DNA of 46,215 nucleotides from JBNKDD01 sp050288085 (GCA_050288085.1 JBNKDD010000011.1:1-46215), one strand, 5' to 3'; positions 23,891-32,880 are shown, counted from the first letter of the stretch. Translations and numbers: made by a program. Notes: a model not told the origin generated them from the sequence alone.

Positions 23891-26488
23891 TTATTCGTAA
23901 GCCAGCGCCTCGCGCACACTGACGCGGGCAGCCCGCATCGCCGGGGCAAGGCTGGCAAGGGTCGCGATTGCCAACTGGACAAAGAACCAGATCACATAAC
24001 CGGGGGGCCAGATTGTAAAGCTCATAGGCCGTTGGAAGAAGGCGTTACCGACGCCAACCACAAACCCATAGGTGATCGGGAAGCTGAGGAAGATCGATAT
24101 GACAAAGCTGAATAACCCGATCAGGATTCCCTCGGCCAGGAAGATCAGCATCATGGCGACGTTAGCCGCACCGATGGCCCGCATCACCCCGATCTCACGG
24201 GTGCGTTCCAATACATTCAGGCTCATCGTCGAAGCCAATCCCAGTCCGCCGACCGCTCCCAGCAGCACCGCCATAAACAGCATGAAGTAGACAAAGAAGT
24301 CAACCATACTGGTGATTGTGCCGATAAAGAAACTTGATGTCACGGACTGGCTGACACCAATCCCGATCTCCTGGAAACGCTCCTCGACATCCCGCGCGAT
24401 AGTCTCGTTCACGCTGTTGTCGTCGCTGTCAGAGCCGATCATCGCTACAAAGGATTGGCCTGCTGCCCCCTGCAATCGCGTGATGTAGTCAAATGGGGCA
24501 TAGCCGAACTCAGGGCCAACCAGGTTGACGATCCCCACCACCTCGAATGTACGGGTGTAGTCCCCAAAGTCGAGGCGGATATCATCGCCAACTTTGATGT
24601 ATGGCTCCGATTTAAGCACCTCAGAGCCAATCACAATCTTGTTGGTGTCACCAGATTGCAGCCAGCGCCCTTCTAGCATGGTCGGTTTGATGAAGGCGGT
24701 ATCAGGCGGTGGCGCAAAGATCATCAGTGACAGCCCTTCTTCGGTGGGGGCTTCTCCTGACCCGGAAGCCTGAGCGGCCCTTGCACCACGTCTTCCACTG
24801 CCGGGATGGCCGCCGCCGCCACTACTTACTTCTCCATCAACCATCAAATCCTCTAAGCTGAGGCCATCAGGTCGCATGATGGTCCCCTGGGCAAATCCCC
24901 AGCCCTCGACACTCTCCACATGGTCAACCCGCATCGCTTCACGCTGCAAACGGTTGACAGGCTGAGGGCTGCTCAAGGCAACCTGCACATCATAGCCAAA
25001 CATATTGAGAACCGAGGAGAACTCTTTCAGAATAGACAGCCGCGAATTCAACACGGCGATGAAGATCGCCCCGGCAATCGACAGGGTGAGCAGGGTAATA
25101 ATCAGCCGCCCCTTGCGCCGGAAGGTGTTTCGCAGCGAGAGCATCACCGGGCGGGAGAGACCGCGCACACCGGCCAGAATCCGGTCAACCAGGCCGGTAC
25201 GTTCTGCCCCGGTGATCCCGTAGTCGCTGACCGCTTCGCGCACGGTGGTGCGAGTTCCCTTCAGCACCGGGATCATCGCCACGACCAACGGGGTGATCAC
25301 CGCCGTAACGGTTTGCAGACCCAGCACCCACAGGGGGACTTCCTTCGCAAACTTGAAGACCGACGTATAGGTGTCGGCGTTCAGGAAGTTCGCCAGGATG
25401 ATCGACATCCCCCAGGACATCAGTATGCCCACCGGCAAAGCGACCAGCAAGGCCAGCACCCCGAAGGTTCCTGCCATCAGCAAGTAGATGCCGATCACAT
25501 CACCGGTTCGCGCGCCGACCGCTTTCATCATCCCGATCTGGCGTTTTTGCTGGGTCAGGATCGCGGTGATGGTATTGATCACCAGGAAGCCCGATAAGCC
25601 CAGCGCCAGGAACCCCAACACCACCAGGATCAGCACCAGGGCAGTGATCAGGTCACTGGCCCAGTGTTTGCCGGGTGGTGTCACCTCGGAGGAATAAACC
25701 GTGTACCCGTAGCGTTCCAGCAGATCGACGGTGTTTTCTGCAACGGTTTCAAGTTCCGCTTGCTCGGTGATGGCCGGATCGGTGACGATGGCGAGTGTAG
25801 AATAGTTATCGGATAAGTCCAGCAGAGTCAGCGTATCCAGCGAGACATAACCGGTGATCACCGGGACAATTCCGGCAGGTACGGCATTGAAGTCGTGCAC
25901 CGTCCCGACAATCTCCAACTCGCGCTGGCTGTTGTCGGGCAGTTCGATCAGGACTTTATCCCCGATCTCTACCGGTACCTGAGCGTTAGCGAGCGAGGAG
26001 AGGAACTGATCGTTTGGAGTTGCAGGTCCCTCAGGGTCCTTTGTAAGCCTCAGTATCGACTGCCGTTCCAGCAGCACCTGGCGGCGCTGCGGGTCTAGGC
26101 TTCCCTGTTCTAAGTTGACCCGGCTGACCGTCATATTCTCGAAATCCGGCACGGCATCTAACTGCATGATCGACCAGCTCTTACCATTCCAGACCTGCAC
26201 CGAAGCAGAAGCGCGTGCGGATACTTCTTTCACATTGGGGAAGGTACGAACCGTGCGCACCAGGCTCTCATCAAAAGATGACATGCTGACGGTAATGGTG
26301 GCCGGATTGGTGCTGGCGAAACCTTCGTTCATGCTCTGCAACAGCACCTTGCGGGTAATAAACATACTGCCAAAAGCGAATACCCCAACGGCAATCGCCA
26401 TCATGACCAGTATGGTTCTGACTTTATTTGTCCAGAGGTCTCGGATGACCTTCGACCAGCGCGGGCTGATCGGCATGGTGACGTTCAC
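23891..26488 (-). CDS. ABC transporter permease, MacB/FtsX (DUF214) type, large two-module form
   Basis: The 865-residue protein has an N-terminal membrane segment after KVIRDLWTNKVRTILVMMAIAVG, a long extracytoplasmic domain, a first FtsX block of three segments (about 270-410), a second extracytoplasmic domain with a Gly/Ser-rich loop (SSGGGGHPGSGRRGARAAQ), and a second FtsX block ending RAARVSVREALAYE. The conserved NVLERTREIGVMRAIGAAN signature is present. Such permeases couple ATP use to export or extraction of lipids, peptides or lipoproteins. The ATPase partner is encoded 216 bases upstream on the same strand. A second homologous set lies at 29537-32764. Confidence 0.93.
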   Translation of the reverse strand: MNVTMPISPRWSKVIRDLWTNKVRTILVMMAIAVGVFAFGSMFITRKVLLQSMNEGFASTNPATITVSMSSFDESLVRTVRTFPNVKEVSARASASVQVWNGKSWSIMQLDAVPDFENMTVSRVNLEQGSLDPQRRQVLLERQSILRLTKDPEGPATPNDQFLSSLANAQVPVEIGDKVLIELPDNSQRELEIVGTVHDFNAVPAGIVPVITGYVSLDTLTLLDLSDNYSTLAIVTDPAITEQAELETVAENTVDLLERYGYTVYSSEVTPPGKHWASDLITALVLILVVLGFLALGLSGFLVINTITAILTQQKRQIGMMKAVGARTGDVIGIYLLMAGTFGVLALLVALPVGILMSWGMSIILANFLNADTYTSVFKFAKEVPLWVLGLQTVTAVITPLVVAMIPVLKGTRTTVREAVSDYGITGAERTGLVDRILAGVRGLSRPVMLSLRNTFRRKGRLIITLLTLSIAGAIFIAVLNSRLSILKEFSSVLNMFGYDVQVALSSPQPVNRLQREAMRVDHVESVEGWGFAQGTIMRPDGLSLEDLMVDGEVSSGGGGHPGSGRRGARAAQASGSGEAPTEEGLSLMIFAPPPDTAFIKPTMLEGRWLQSGDTNKIVIGSEVLKSEPYIKVGDDIRLDFGDYTRTFEVVGIVNLVGPEFGYAPFDYITRLQGAAGQSFVAMIGSDSDDNSVNETIARDVEERFQEIGIGVSQSVTSSFFIGTITSMVDFFVYFMLFMAVLLGAVGGLGLASTMSLNVLERTREIGVMRAIGAANVAMMLIFLAEGILIGLFSFVISIFLSFPITYGFVVGVGNAFFQRPMSFTIWPPGYVIWFFVQLAIATLASLAPAMRAARVSVREALAYE

Positions 26489-26543
26489 TCACTCCTCCAG
26501 GTGGCAATCAGGGATCGCCAATATACAACAACTATCACTAAAA

Positions 26544-26575
26544 TTAACGCGTCAATTCTATATTGATAACGTTAA
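26544..26575. promoter_or_regulatory. Possible operator before the ABC permease
   Basis: TTAACGCGTCAAT (26544-26556) and ATTGATAACGTTAA (26562-26575) form an imperfect inverted repeat with one gap, 56-87 bases before the permease start. The inner TCAAT...ATTGA core resembles part of the TetR-gene palindrome at 32930-32958, which hints at a shared regulator. Confidence 0.35.
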
Positions 26576-26672
26576 CTTTGCGTAAAGTATTCGGTTTTGA
26601 AGATAGAACTAGTGTCGGGCGAGGTAGGAACACGCTGTGATTAATGTGGTCGTAGGCATATAAACCGGCTGC

Positions 26673-26697
26673 CGGGGCAGGGTTCTGACCTGCCCCG
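26673..26697. repeat. Hairpin with CGGGGCAGG arms
   Basis: Perfect 9-base arms CGGGGCAGG (26673-26681) and CCTGCCCCG (26689-26697) with a 7-base loop lie 7 bases after the ABC ATPase stop. There is no T-run on the minus strand, so it may slow or stabilise the transcript end, or be a palindromic repeat. Confidence 0.5.
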
Positions 26698-26704
26698 ACC
26701 GGAA

Positions 26705-27472
26705 TTAATGTCCTTTGCCGTTTCCGTTTCCGTTGCCGTTCGTGTCTTCAACGATCAAGCCATCCGCCAGGAAAATTGTCCGGGTGGTTCGATCCGATAA
26801 TCCTGCATCGTGCGTAACCATCAGGATGGTTTTCCCCTGATCCATCTGATCCTGGAATAACCGGAAAATGCCGTCAGCCGTCCGGGAGTCCAGGTTGCCG
26901 GTGGGTTCGTCGGCGGTGATCAAGGGCGGGTCGTTGGATAGCGCACGGGCGATCGCCACGCGCTGCTGCTGCCCACCGGATACTTCCGTGGGGAGCTTAT
27001 GGGCGTGCTCGGCGATATCGACCTGCTCAAGCAGGTGCATGGCACGTTCACGCCGTTCGCGCTTGGTGTACAGGCCGCAAAAGTCCATCGGCATGATGAT
27101 GTTCTCAAGGACGGTCAGCGTAGGCAGCAGTTGGAAAAATTGGAACACCACACCGATGTTGAAACCGCGCCAGCGGGCTACATCGCCTTCGTTCAGGGTG
27201 TGAACCGGCATCCCGTTGACGAATACTTCGCCGGTCGTCGGGCGGTCAATACCGGTCACCATGTTCATCAGGGTTGATTTGCCGCTACCCGATTTGCCGA
27301 TTACCGATACAAACTCACCGCGATCCACCACCAGGTCGATTCCCTTCAAGGCGGGGAAATCGCCCGCCGGAGTCGGGTAAGCCTTAAAGACCGTATGTAG
27401 ATCGATCAGATGCTCGGTCTGGTCACCGTTCTGGCTGCCGAGTCTCTCTTTGTCCTTTCCATTCCCTAACAT
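26705..27472 (-). CDS. ABC transporter ATP-binding protein, MacB/LolD type
   Basis: The 255-residue ATPase has Walker A GKSGSGKS (59-66), the QFFQLLPTLT Q-loop, signature VSGGQQQR (164-171), Walker B LITADEP with Glu189, and the H-loop MVTHD. The sequence type is that of MacB/LolD-like exporters. The C-terminus is an unusual Asn-Gly run (NGNGNGNGKGH). An in-frame start at 27595 exists but adds a non-homologous hydrophobic stretch; the ATG at 27472 with GGAG 10 bases upstream is preferred. Its permease is the next gene downstream (23891-26488). Confidence 0.92.
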   Translation of the reverse strand: MLGNGKDKERLGSQNGDQTEHLIDLHTVFKAYPTPAGDFPALKGIDLVVDRGEFVSVIGKSGSGKSTLMNMVTGIDRPTTGEVFVNGMPVHTLNEGDVARWRGFNIGVVFQFFQLLPTLTVLENIIMPMDFCGLYTKRERRERAMHLLEQVDIAEHAHKLPTEVSGGQQQRVAIARALSNDPPLITADEPTGNLDSRTADGIFRLFQDQMDQGKTILMVTHDAGLSDRTTRTIFLADGLIVEDTNGNGNGNGKGH

Positions 27473-27708
27473 CACAGCACATCTCCGTTCTGTTCTACCT
27501 GAGAAATATCCTACCCTGCACCCGTGGAGGGTTTGTGGAGAAATTATGTAGAAGTTGTGAACAAATAGCAGGTATACAAATTTGCCTGCTAACATCTACG
27601 GGAAAAGCGATAAATAGTTCCACTATTCCCTACCACTAAACACCATCAACACTATTTTTGTGACTATTCTATAACCCACCAAACCCACAAGAACTACCCC
27701 AAAATTTA

Positions 27709-27768
27709 GGGCAAAGTACACTTTGCCCCTGATGGTCGCAAAATGGGCGCACTTACTTGTGCGCCCAT
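27709..27768. repeat. Two tandem perfect hairpins
   Basis: GGGCAAAGT (27709-27717) pairs with ACTTTGCCC (27720-27728) over a 2-base loop; 14 bases later ATGGGCGCAC (27743-27752) pairs with GTGCGCCCAT (27759-27768) over a 6-base loop. They lie between divergent genes, so they are not terminators of a known gene. Confidence 0.6.
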
Positions 27769-27812
27769 GTGTTTATAACTATACCGGGTCGGGCTCAATT
27801 CATCAACCGTTT

Positions 27813-27909
27813 AGGGCAATCGCTTCAAACCCACTGGAACGACCGGAGGTTGTTCTGGCGGCTTAAGTGGAACAAAATAGGTACAAAATAATTTTGAAGC
27901 GATTGCCCT
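27813..27909. mobile_element. MITE-like 97-bp element with 17-bp terminal inverted repeats
   Basis: Perfect 17-base terminal repeats AGGGCAATCGCTTCAAA (27813-27829) and TTTGAAGCGATTGCCCT (27893-27909) enclose 63 bases without a gene. Immediately outside lie near-identical direct repeats CATCAACCGTTT (27801-27812) and TATCAACTGTTT (27910-27921), matching at 10 of 12 positions, as expected of an old target-site duplication. No transposase is present, so it would have moved in trans. It ends about 115 bases before the pseudokinase gene and could carry its promoter. Confidence 0.5.
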
Positions 27910-28025
27910 TATCAACTGTTTATAATGCCTACCCCAAATAGTAGAAATTGAGGTAATATGAGTATAGGGCCGTTTAACACCACCTGATTGTTTCTGAAGG
28001 AATTGGATTAAGGATGAGAAAGTAG

Positions 28026-29528
28026 ATGTCTTCATGGCTGGGACACACATTTGGTAAATACCAACTCACAGAATATATGGGGAAAGGCGCATTAGCCGAG
28101 TTGTATAAAGCCTATCATCCTGGTGAAAACATCTATGCCATGGTGAGAATCTTCCACGCACCACTGACTCAAGATGCCGGTTTCCCCTCGCGTTTTGCCC
28201 ACCTGCAACAAACCCTCAGAAATTTGCAGCATCCGAACCTCGTCCAGGTATTTGAAATGGGTATGCAGGATAACGTTTACTACATGGTGACGGAATTCAT
28301 CCAATCAACGCACACACTGCTGGATGCCCGCCAACTCTCTCTCCAACAGGCCATCCAGATCACCATCCAGTTAGCCGATGCGCTGCATTATGTTCATCTC
28401 CATGAGATGACGCATTCAAACGTCAAAATAGATGAGATCCTGCTCCCGGCGGATGATCGCCCGATGCTCACGGATTTTGGTATGGCTTACCTTTTCCAGA
28501 GCAGCAAAGAAGCACTATCCCCCCGCACGGACATTTATGATTTAGGGCTGGTCTTATACCGGATGCTGACCGGTAAACTGCCCGGTGTACCGGTCATGCC
28601 GCCGCGTGTTGAGAACCCATCGATCCCGGAGTCTGTTGAGCGGGTTATCCTCAAAGCGCTGGCCCCTGATCCGAATGACCGGTTCTTTAACGCTGGCGAA
28701 ATGCGGGATATTTTGCGAGAAACACTTCAGGGGATGGTGTACCAGGGGAAGCCTCAGACCCCGGCCCGACCGGGCAACCCTTATGTTGTGGAGGAGAGCG
28801 TACCGGCTAAAAAGCGTGGTGCTTCGTTCCCAATCATTGCGCTGATTGTTGCCGCGCTTGGTTGTGTTTTTATTGCTGCGGCGGCGTTGGTTGGTTTTCT
28901 GTGGCTTAGGTCGGGCGAGGTGGAAGAAGTTAGCACTGAGAGAGTCATCGCTGTCGAGGCAACGGTTCCGATGCCTACCGCCGAAGCCGCGATCCCCGCT
29001 GTCACCGAGGTGGCTCCGCCCGAATCGGAAGCACTTCCGGCGGATGCCACGAGTATATTAAGCGATATGCCGGGGGATGTCTATGAGCCTTTTATTGATG
29101 TCCTTTATTTCAGTTCAACCAGAGATGGCGAGATGCTCGAAGGCGTTTTCACCCTGCGTGACTTGCCCGACATGATCAAGGTCAACCGTCCCGGCATCGG
29201 GGAAAATTTCTGGGAATATGGTTGGGAAGTTCTGGTAGATATCGAGGGCGATGGGATAAACGATTATTCAATCGCGGCCATCTATATGGTACAGGACCCC
29301 GAAAATACAAAAGAGATACCTTTTGGTGAGGGCCTTGTTCTGAATGTCTTAAAGGCAGAAGATGCGACCACCAGTATAACGGTGAGCGAAGATGTGACTT
29401 TTAGCTTTGACACAGAGGCCAATACCATCACCTTAGCGGCACGCATCCCACTGCTGAACGAGAACAGCCGGGTCTATTTCCAGACCAGTGATTATAACGA
29501 CAGCGCTTCCCCTGACGTGTGGGGTTAG
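28026..29528 (+). CDS. Transmembrane Ser/Thr pseudokinase
   Basis: The 500-residue protein keeps the PknB-like fold (GHTFGKYQLTEYMGKG start, LQHPNLVQVFEMG, DFG as TDFGMA at 150-152, SPRTDIYDLGLVLYRMLTGKLP), but its active site is degraded. The ATP-binding lysine is Arg41 (AMVRIF), the glycine loop reads GKGALAEL, the catalytic HRD is HSN with Asn132, and the metal-binding Asn is Glu137. The activation segment is short and lacks APE. It is very likely inactive and acts as a scaffold or ligand-regulated switch. A membrane segment (about 268-293) leads to an acidic linker and a beta-rich outer domain of about 170 residues with no recognised family. It sits between two ABC exporter sets and converges on the second. 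Confidence 0.85.
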   Translation: MSSWLGHTFGKYQLTEYMGKGALAELYKAYHPGENIYAMVRIFHAPLTQDAGFPSRFAHLQQTLRNLQHPNLVQVFEMGMQDNVYYMVTEFIQSTHTLLDARQLSLQQAIQITIQLADALHYVHLHEMTHSNVKIDEILLPADDRPMLTDFGMAYLFQSSKEALSPRTDIYDLGLVLYRMLTGKLPGVPVMPPRVENPSIPESVERVILKALAPDPNDRFFNAGEMRDILRETLQGMVYQGKPQTPARPGNPYVVEESVPAKKRGASFPIIALIVAALGCVFIAAAALVGFLWLRSGEVEEVSTERVIAVEATVPMPTAEAAIPAVTEVAPPESEALPADATSILSDMPGDVYEPFIDVLYFSSTRDGEMLEGVFTLRDLPDMIKVNRPGIGENFWEYGWEVLVDIEGDGINDYSIAAIYMVQDPENTKEIPFGEGLVLNVLKAEDATTSITVSEDVTFSFDTEANTITLAARIPLLNENSRVYFQTSDYNDSASPDVWG

Positions 29529-29536
29529 GATGGCTG

Positions 29537-30295
29537 TCAACCTATCAACTGATCGCTGACGATCTGTCCGTCTTTCAGCTCGATTTTCCGCAGGGTGCGG
29601 TTTGCCAGGTCTTCGTCATGGGTAACGATCAGCACGGTCTTTCCCTGCCCGATCAGGTTCTCAAAGATCGACCAGATCGCATCGGCGGTTTTTGAGTCCA
29701 GGTTGCCGGTCGGCTCATCCCCGATGATAATCGCCGGATCGTTAGCCAGCGCACGGGCAATCGCCACCCGCTGCTGCTGCCCACCGGAAACTGCCGCCGG
29801 GGGTTTATGGGCATGGTCGGCGATATCGACCAGTTCGAGCAGGTGCATGGCCCGCTCAACCCGTTCTCTGGGCGTGTAGACCTTGCATAAATCCATCGGC
29901 GCTTTGACGTTCTCCATCACGGTCAGGGTGGGCAAGAGCTGGAAGAACTGAAACACCACGCCAATATTCAACCCACGCCACAGCGCCAACTCGTCCTCGT
30001 TTAGATCGTTGAGCCGCACATCCCCGATGATCACCTCGCCCTGGGTAGGCCGGTCAATGCCCGTCAGCATGTTGATCAGGGTGGTTTTGCCCGCGCCGGA
30101 TTTCCCCATGACGGACACCATCTCGCCGGGGTGGACGGTCAAGTTGATGTTTTTCAACGCCGGGAACTTGCCGAGGCCCGTCCGGTAGATTTTCTCTAGG
30201 TTGCGAAGTTCAAGCTGCGCTGTGCCATTTGACCGGTAAAGATCGGCGTTCAGGCCAACGTTGGCGGTGAATACTCTGGTTCTCAATCCTAACAT
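29537..30295 (-). CDS. ABC transporter ATP-binding protein, MacB/LolD type
   Basis: The 252-residue ATPase has Walker A GKSGAGKT (64-71), QFFQLLPTLT, signature VSGGQQQR, Walker B IIIGDEP and the VTHDED switch. It closely resembles the ATPase at 26705-27472, including the LNEDELALWRGLNIGVVFQ stretch, so the two systems are duplicates. It has an N-terminal extension of about 25 residues. The start has AGGA 8 bases upstream. The gene follows its permease (30374-32764) after 78 bases, and a 28-bp palindrome lies between them. It converges on the pseudokinase gene with 8 bases between stops. Confidence 0.92.
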   Translation of the reverse strand: MLGLRTRVFTANVGLNADLYRSNGTAQLELRNLEKIYRTGLGKFPALKNINLTVHPGEMVSVMGKSGAGKTTLINMLTGIDRPTQGEVIIGDVRLNDLNEDELALWRGLNIGVVFQFFQLLPTLTVMENVKAPMDLCKVYTPRERVERAMHLLELVDIADHAHKPPAAVSGGQQQRVAIARALANDPAIIIGDEPTGNLDSKTADAIWSIFENLIGQGKTVLIVTHDEDLANRTLRKIELKDGQIVSDQLIG

Positions 30296-30323
30296 GTTAG
30301 ATGTCCTGTGTGTTTTATGTCTG

Positions 30324-30351
30324 GTAGGGGCGACTGGCCAGTCGCCCCTAC
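30324..30351. repeat. Perfect 28-bp palindrome, GTAGGGGCGAC arms
   Basis: The bases from 30324 to 30351 are perfectly self-complementary (GTAGGGGCGACTGG and its reverse complement, 14 bases each). It lies between the permease and ATPase genes of one operon. A related 28-bp palindrome is at 36677-36704. Confidence 0.75.
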
Positions 30352-30373
30352 GACCTGATATCGAATACTCAAA

Positions 30374-32764
30374 CTACTCATAAGCCAGCGACTCGCGGAC
30401 GCTGATCCGGACGGCATTCCAGGCCGGGAGCCAACACGATACTACCGCCAGGATGATGGAAAATATCAGCCAGATGAATGCCCCACTCACCGAATAGTAA
30501 TATTCGAGCGGCCCGTTGATGAAGGCCACACCGACCGCTGCATTCAGCGCCCTGCCAATCGGATAAGCCAGCATCGCGCCCAATGCCGAACTCATCAGGC
30601 AGATCAGGATACCCTCGACCACCACGATCATCCAGACCGAGCGATTCGATGCGCCAACCGCCCGCATCACCCCGATCTCGCGGGTGCGTTCCAATACATT
30701 CAAGCTCATCGTTCCGGTCAATCCCAACCCGCCGACCAGCGCCAGCAGCAGTGAAATGGCAAACAATATCCCGACGATGATGTTAAAGTTAGCCGAGATA
30801 CCATTCTGGAACGAAACCATCGAGACGGCGCGAATCACCTCTAATCCTACCACATCCTTATAATGGTCGGAGAGATCGTTCGCCACCCGCGCCTGGAATG
30901 CGGCGGTATGCTTTTCCGTTTCGACCACCACCCGGTTCGCCATGCGCATTCCCGCCCAGTGACGCTGATAAAACTCGTCGGTGACGTAGGCAAAGCCCTC
31001 TAACTGGGGTGATCCCAACGGCGATACCGCGCCGACCACTGTTAGCGTTTCTTCCTCGTCGCCGATCCGGAGGGTGATCTGGCTGCCAATATGCAGATCG
31101 GGGTCATTATTCAGCATATCCTCGGTCAGGGCCACCTCGCTCACATCACCGGGGTTGATCCAGCGGCCCTGCGTCACGACCGGACTGGTATGAGAGGAAT
31201 CGGGCGGGATACCGTAGATGATGATATTAGGCCCCTCGCTGCCATCATCCCGGACCTGTTGGCCTCTTCCGATATTCCAGGCTTCGGCATCGACCACGCC
31301 ATCAATCCGCATCGCTTCACGCTCCAGCAGTTCGACGCGGTGATAGCCTGCCACGTCCACATGGGCATCATAATCCAGCAGGCTGAAGATATTACCCACC
31401 ATCGCGAACAGGCCGGAACGCACACTGAAGATCGCAATGAATACCGCGCTGGCTACCACCAGTGTCCCCATGGTCAGCCGCAGCCGTCCCTTTCGCCGGA
31501 AGGTGTTTCGCAGCGAGAGCATCAGGGGGCGGGGCAGTCCTCTGATCTGCTCGAACAGGCCATCGGCCAACCCTTTTTTCAGAAGGGCATCGTTGCTCTT
31601 TTGGTCGTAGATCGCCTCGCGGGCGGGGATGCGTGTACCGTTCAAGATCGGGGCAATGGCGGCCACCACCGGCACGATCAGCCCGACAAATATTTGCAAT
31701 AGTAGAATGGGCGGTGACAGGCTCATATTCACCACATCAAAATTGACCGTCTGGGCCACCAGGTTACAGAAGCCCTGCGCCCCGACCACGCCCAGCGGAA
31801 TGGAGATGGAGATCGCCAACAGCCCATAAACCAGGATGGTGGACAGGTAAACGCCCATCAACTGCTTACTGCGTGCCCCGATCGTTTTCAGGATTCCGAT
31901 CTGCTTGATCTGCTGTTGGAGCAGGGCGGAGACGGTGTTCAATACCAGGAGGCCGCTTAAGAGCAGGCTGAAGGTGCCGATCACCCCCAGCACGACCGCA
32001 ATCGTCAGCACGATGTTCATCCCCCAGTGCCCCCTGGGGATTTCGACGCTGCTCACGACATAGCCCTCATTCTCGATCCGCTCCCGCACCTTCGTGACGG
32101 TCTGTTCCACCTGACGCCGGTTGGAGGTATCTTCCAATCTAATCAGCAGCCGGTTATAGTACCTTCCGCCGGTCATCCAGCTCAGGGTATCCAGAGTGAT
32201 GTAGCCGTAGCCTTCGTTATAGTTCTGGGCGGGGAACTTCGATATATCATGGACCGTACCGACCACCTGTAAATCATAGGGTGTGCCGTCCGGTAGTTCG
32301 ATATGGATCGTATCACCGGTTGGAAATTCAGCGATGTTATAGTCAGAGCGCTCCAGCAGAACTTCGCGGCGTTGGGGCGGCCAACTGCCGGTTTCGGGGG
32401 TGACTTTTGCCACGTGGGCATTGTCGAAATCAGGGATAGCATACAGGTAAAAGGTATCCCGGTCGCCGGTCACATCCTCGATATTGACGCTTGTTTCGCG
32501 GCGGCCATCAGCATCGCTAACTTCTCGCAGCCCCCTCACAAAATCAACCAGTGAATCGTCGAATGGGGTAACGTACATGATGGCATCAGCCGGGTTAGAT
32601 GATTCATAGGCGCTGGTCAGGGAAGCTTGCAATACAATCCGGGATGATCCGACCACGCCAAATGCGAACACTCCGACCGCAATTGCCAGCGCTACCAGGA
32701 TGGTGCGGGTTTTATTTTCCCACAGGTCACGCACGACCTTTTGTATTCGGATATCGACTACCAT
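30374..32764 (-). CDS. ABC transporter permease, MacB/FtsX (DUF214) type
   Basis: The 796-residue permease parallels the 865-residue one at 23891: N-terminal KVVRDLWENKTRTILVALAI with a membrane segment, an extracytoplasmic domain, a first FtsX block with QQQIKQIGILKTIGARSKQ, a conserved SLRNTFRRKGRL linker, a second extracytoplasmic domain, and a second FtsX block with NVLERTREIGVMRAVGASN and the C-terminal SVRESLAYE. It is the first gene of the set, followed by its ATPase at 29537. The divergent TetR gene and its palindromic operator upstream suggest regulation by an exported or toxic compound. Export of lipids, lipoproteins or drugs is likely; the cargo is unknown. Confidence 0.93.
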   Translation of the reverse strand: MVVDIRIQKVVRDLWENKTRTILVALAIAVGVFAFGVVGSSRIVLQASLTSAYESSNPADAIMYVTPFDDSLVDFVRGLREVSDADGRRETSVNIEDVTGDRDTFYLYAIPDFDNAHVAKVTPETGSWPPQRREVLLERSDYNIAEFPTGDTIHIELPDGTPYDLQVVGTVHDISKFPAQNYNEGYGYITLDTLSWMTGGRYYNRLLIRLEDTSNRRQVEQTVTKVRERIENEGYVVSSVEIPRGHWGMNIVLTIAVVLGVIGTFSLLLSGLLVLNTVSALLQQQIKQIGILKTIGARSKQLMGVYLSTILVYGLLAISISIPLGVVGAQGFCNLVAQTVNFDVVNMSLSPPILLLQIFVGLIVPVVAAIAPILNGTRIPAREAIYDQKSNDALLKKGLADGLFEQIRGLPRPLMLSLRNTFRRKGRLRLTMGTLVVASAVFIAIFSVRSGLFAMVGNIFSLLDYDAHVDVAGYHRVELLEREAMRIDGVVDAEAWNIGRGQQVRDDGSEGPNIIIYGIPPDSSHTSPVVTQGRWINPGDVSEVALTEDMLNNDPDLHIGSQITLRIGDEEETLTVVGAVSPLGSPQLEGFAYVTDEFYQRHWAGMRMANRVVVETEKHTAAFQARVANDLSDHYKDVVGLEVIRAVSMVSFQNGISANFNIIVGILFAISLLLALVGGLGLTGTMSLNVLERTREIGVMRAVGASNRSVWMIVVVEGILICLMSSALGAMLAYPIGRALNAAVGVAFINGPLEYYYSVSGAFIWLIFSIILAVVSCWLPAWNAVRISVRESLAYE

Positions 32765-32850
32765 TACTTTGTTTCACTACTCCATGACCTGATTGTAGCA
32801 ACTTGTGAACTATCCCACGATAAAGTTTATACTTGAACACGCTGTCTTAA

Positions 32851-32880
32851 TTGAACATAGTGTCATGTTTGTAGTATAAT
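32851..32880 (+). promoter_or_regulatory. Promoter of the TetR gene
   Basis: TTGAAC (32851-32856) and TATAAT (32875-32880) are separated by 18 bases. The palindrome at 32930-32958 lies downstream of the predicted start of transcription, where a bound repressor would block elongation or initiation. Confidence 0.65.

Larger units (their letters stand above)
27473..28025. other. Divergent intergenic region with hairpins and a TIR element
   Basis: This 553-base gap between the leftward ABC ATPase gene and the rightward pseudokinase gene is more AT-rich than its neighbours. It contains two strong tandem hairpins (27709-27768) and a 97-bp element with terminal inverted repeats (27813-27909). No coding frame in it looks real. 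The pseudokinase has AAGGA about 11 bases before its ATG. Confidence 0.5.

Noticed and set aside
24920..25597. Long plus-strand open frame of 225 codons
   Set aside because: It lies wholly antisense to the ABC permease gene, its product is low-complexity and Arg/Gln/His-rich, and no ribosome-binding site is seen. It is a shadow of the high-GC permease codons.
31091..31702. Plus-strand open frame of 203 codons
   Set aside because: It is antisense to the second ABC permease, whose frame is supported by family motifs throughout.
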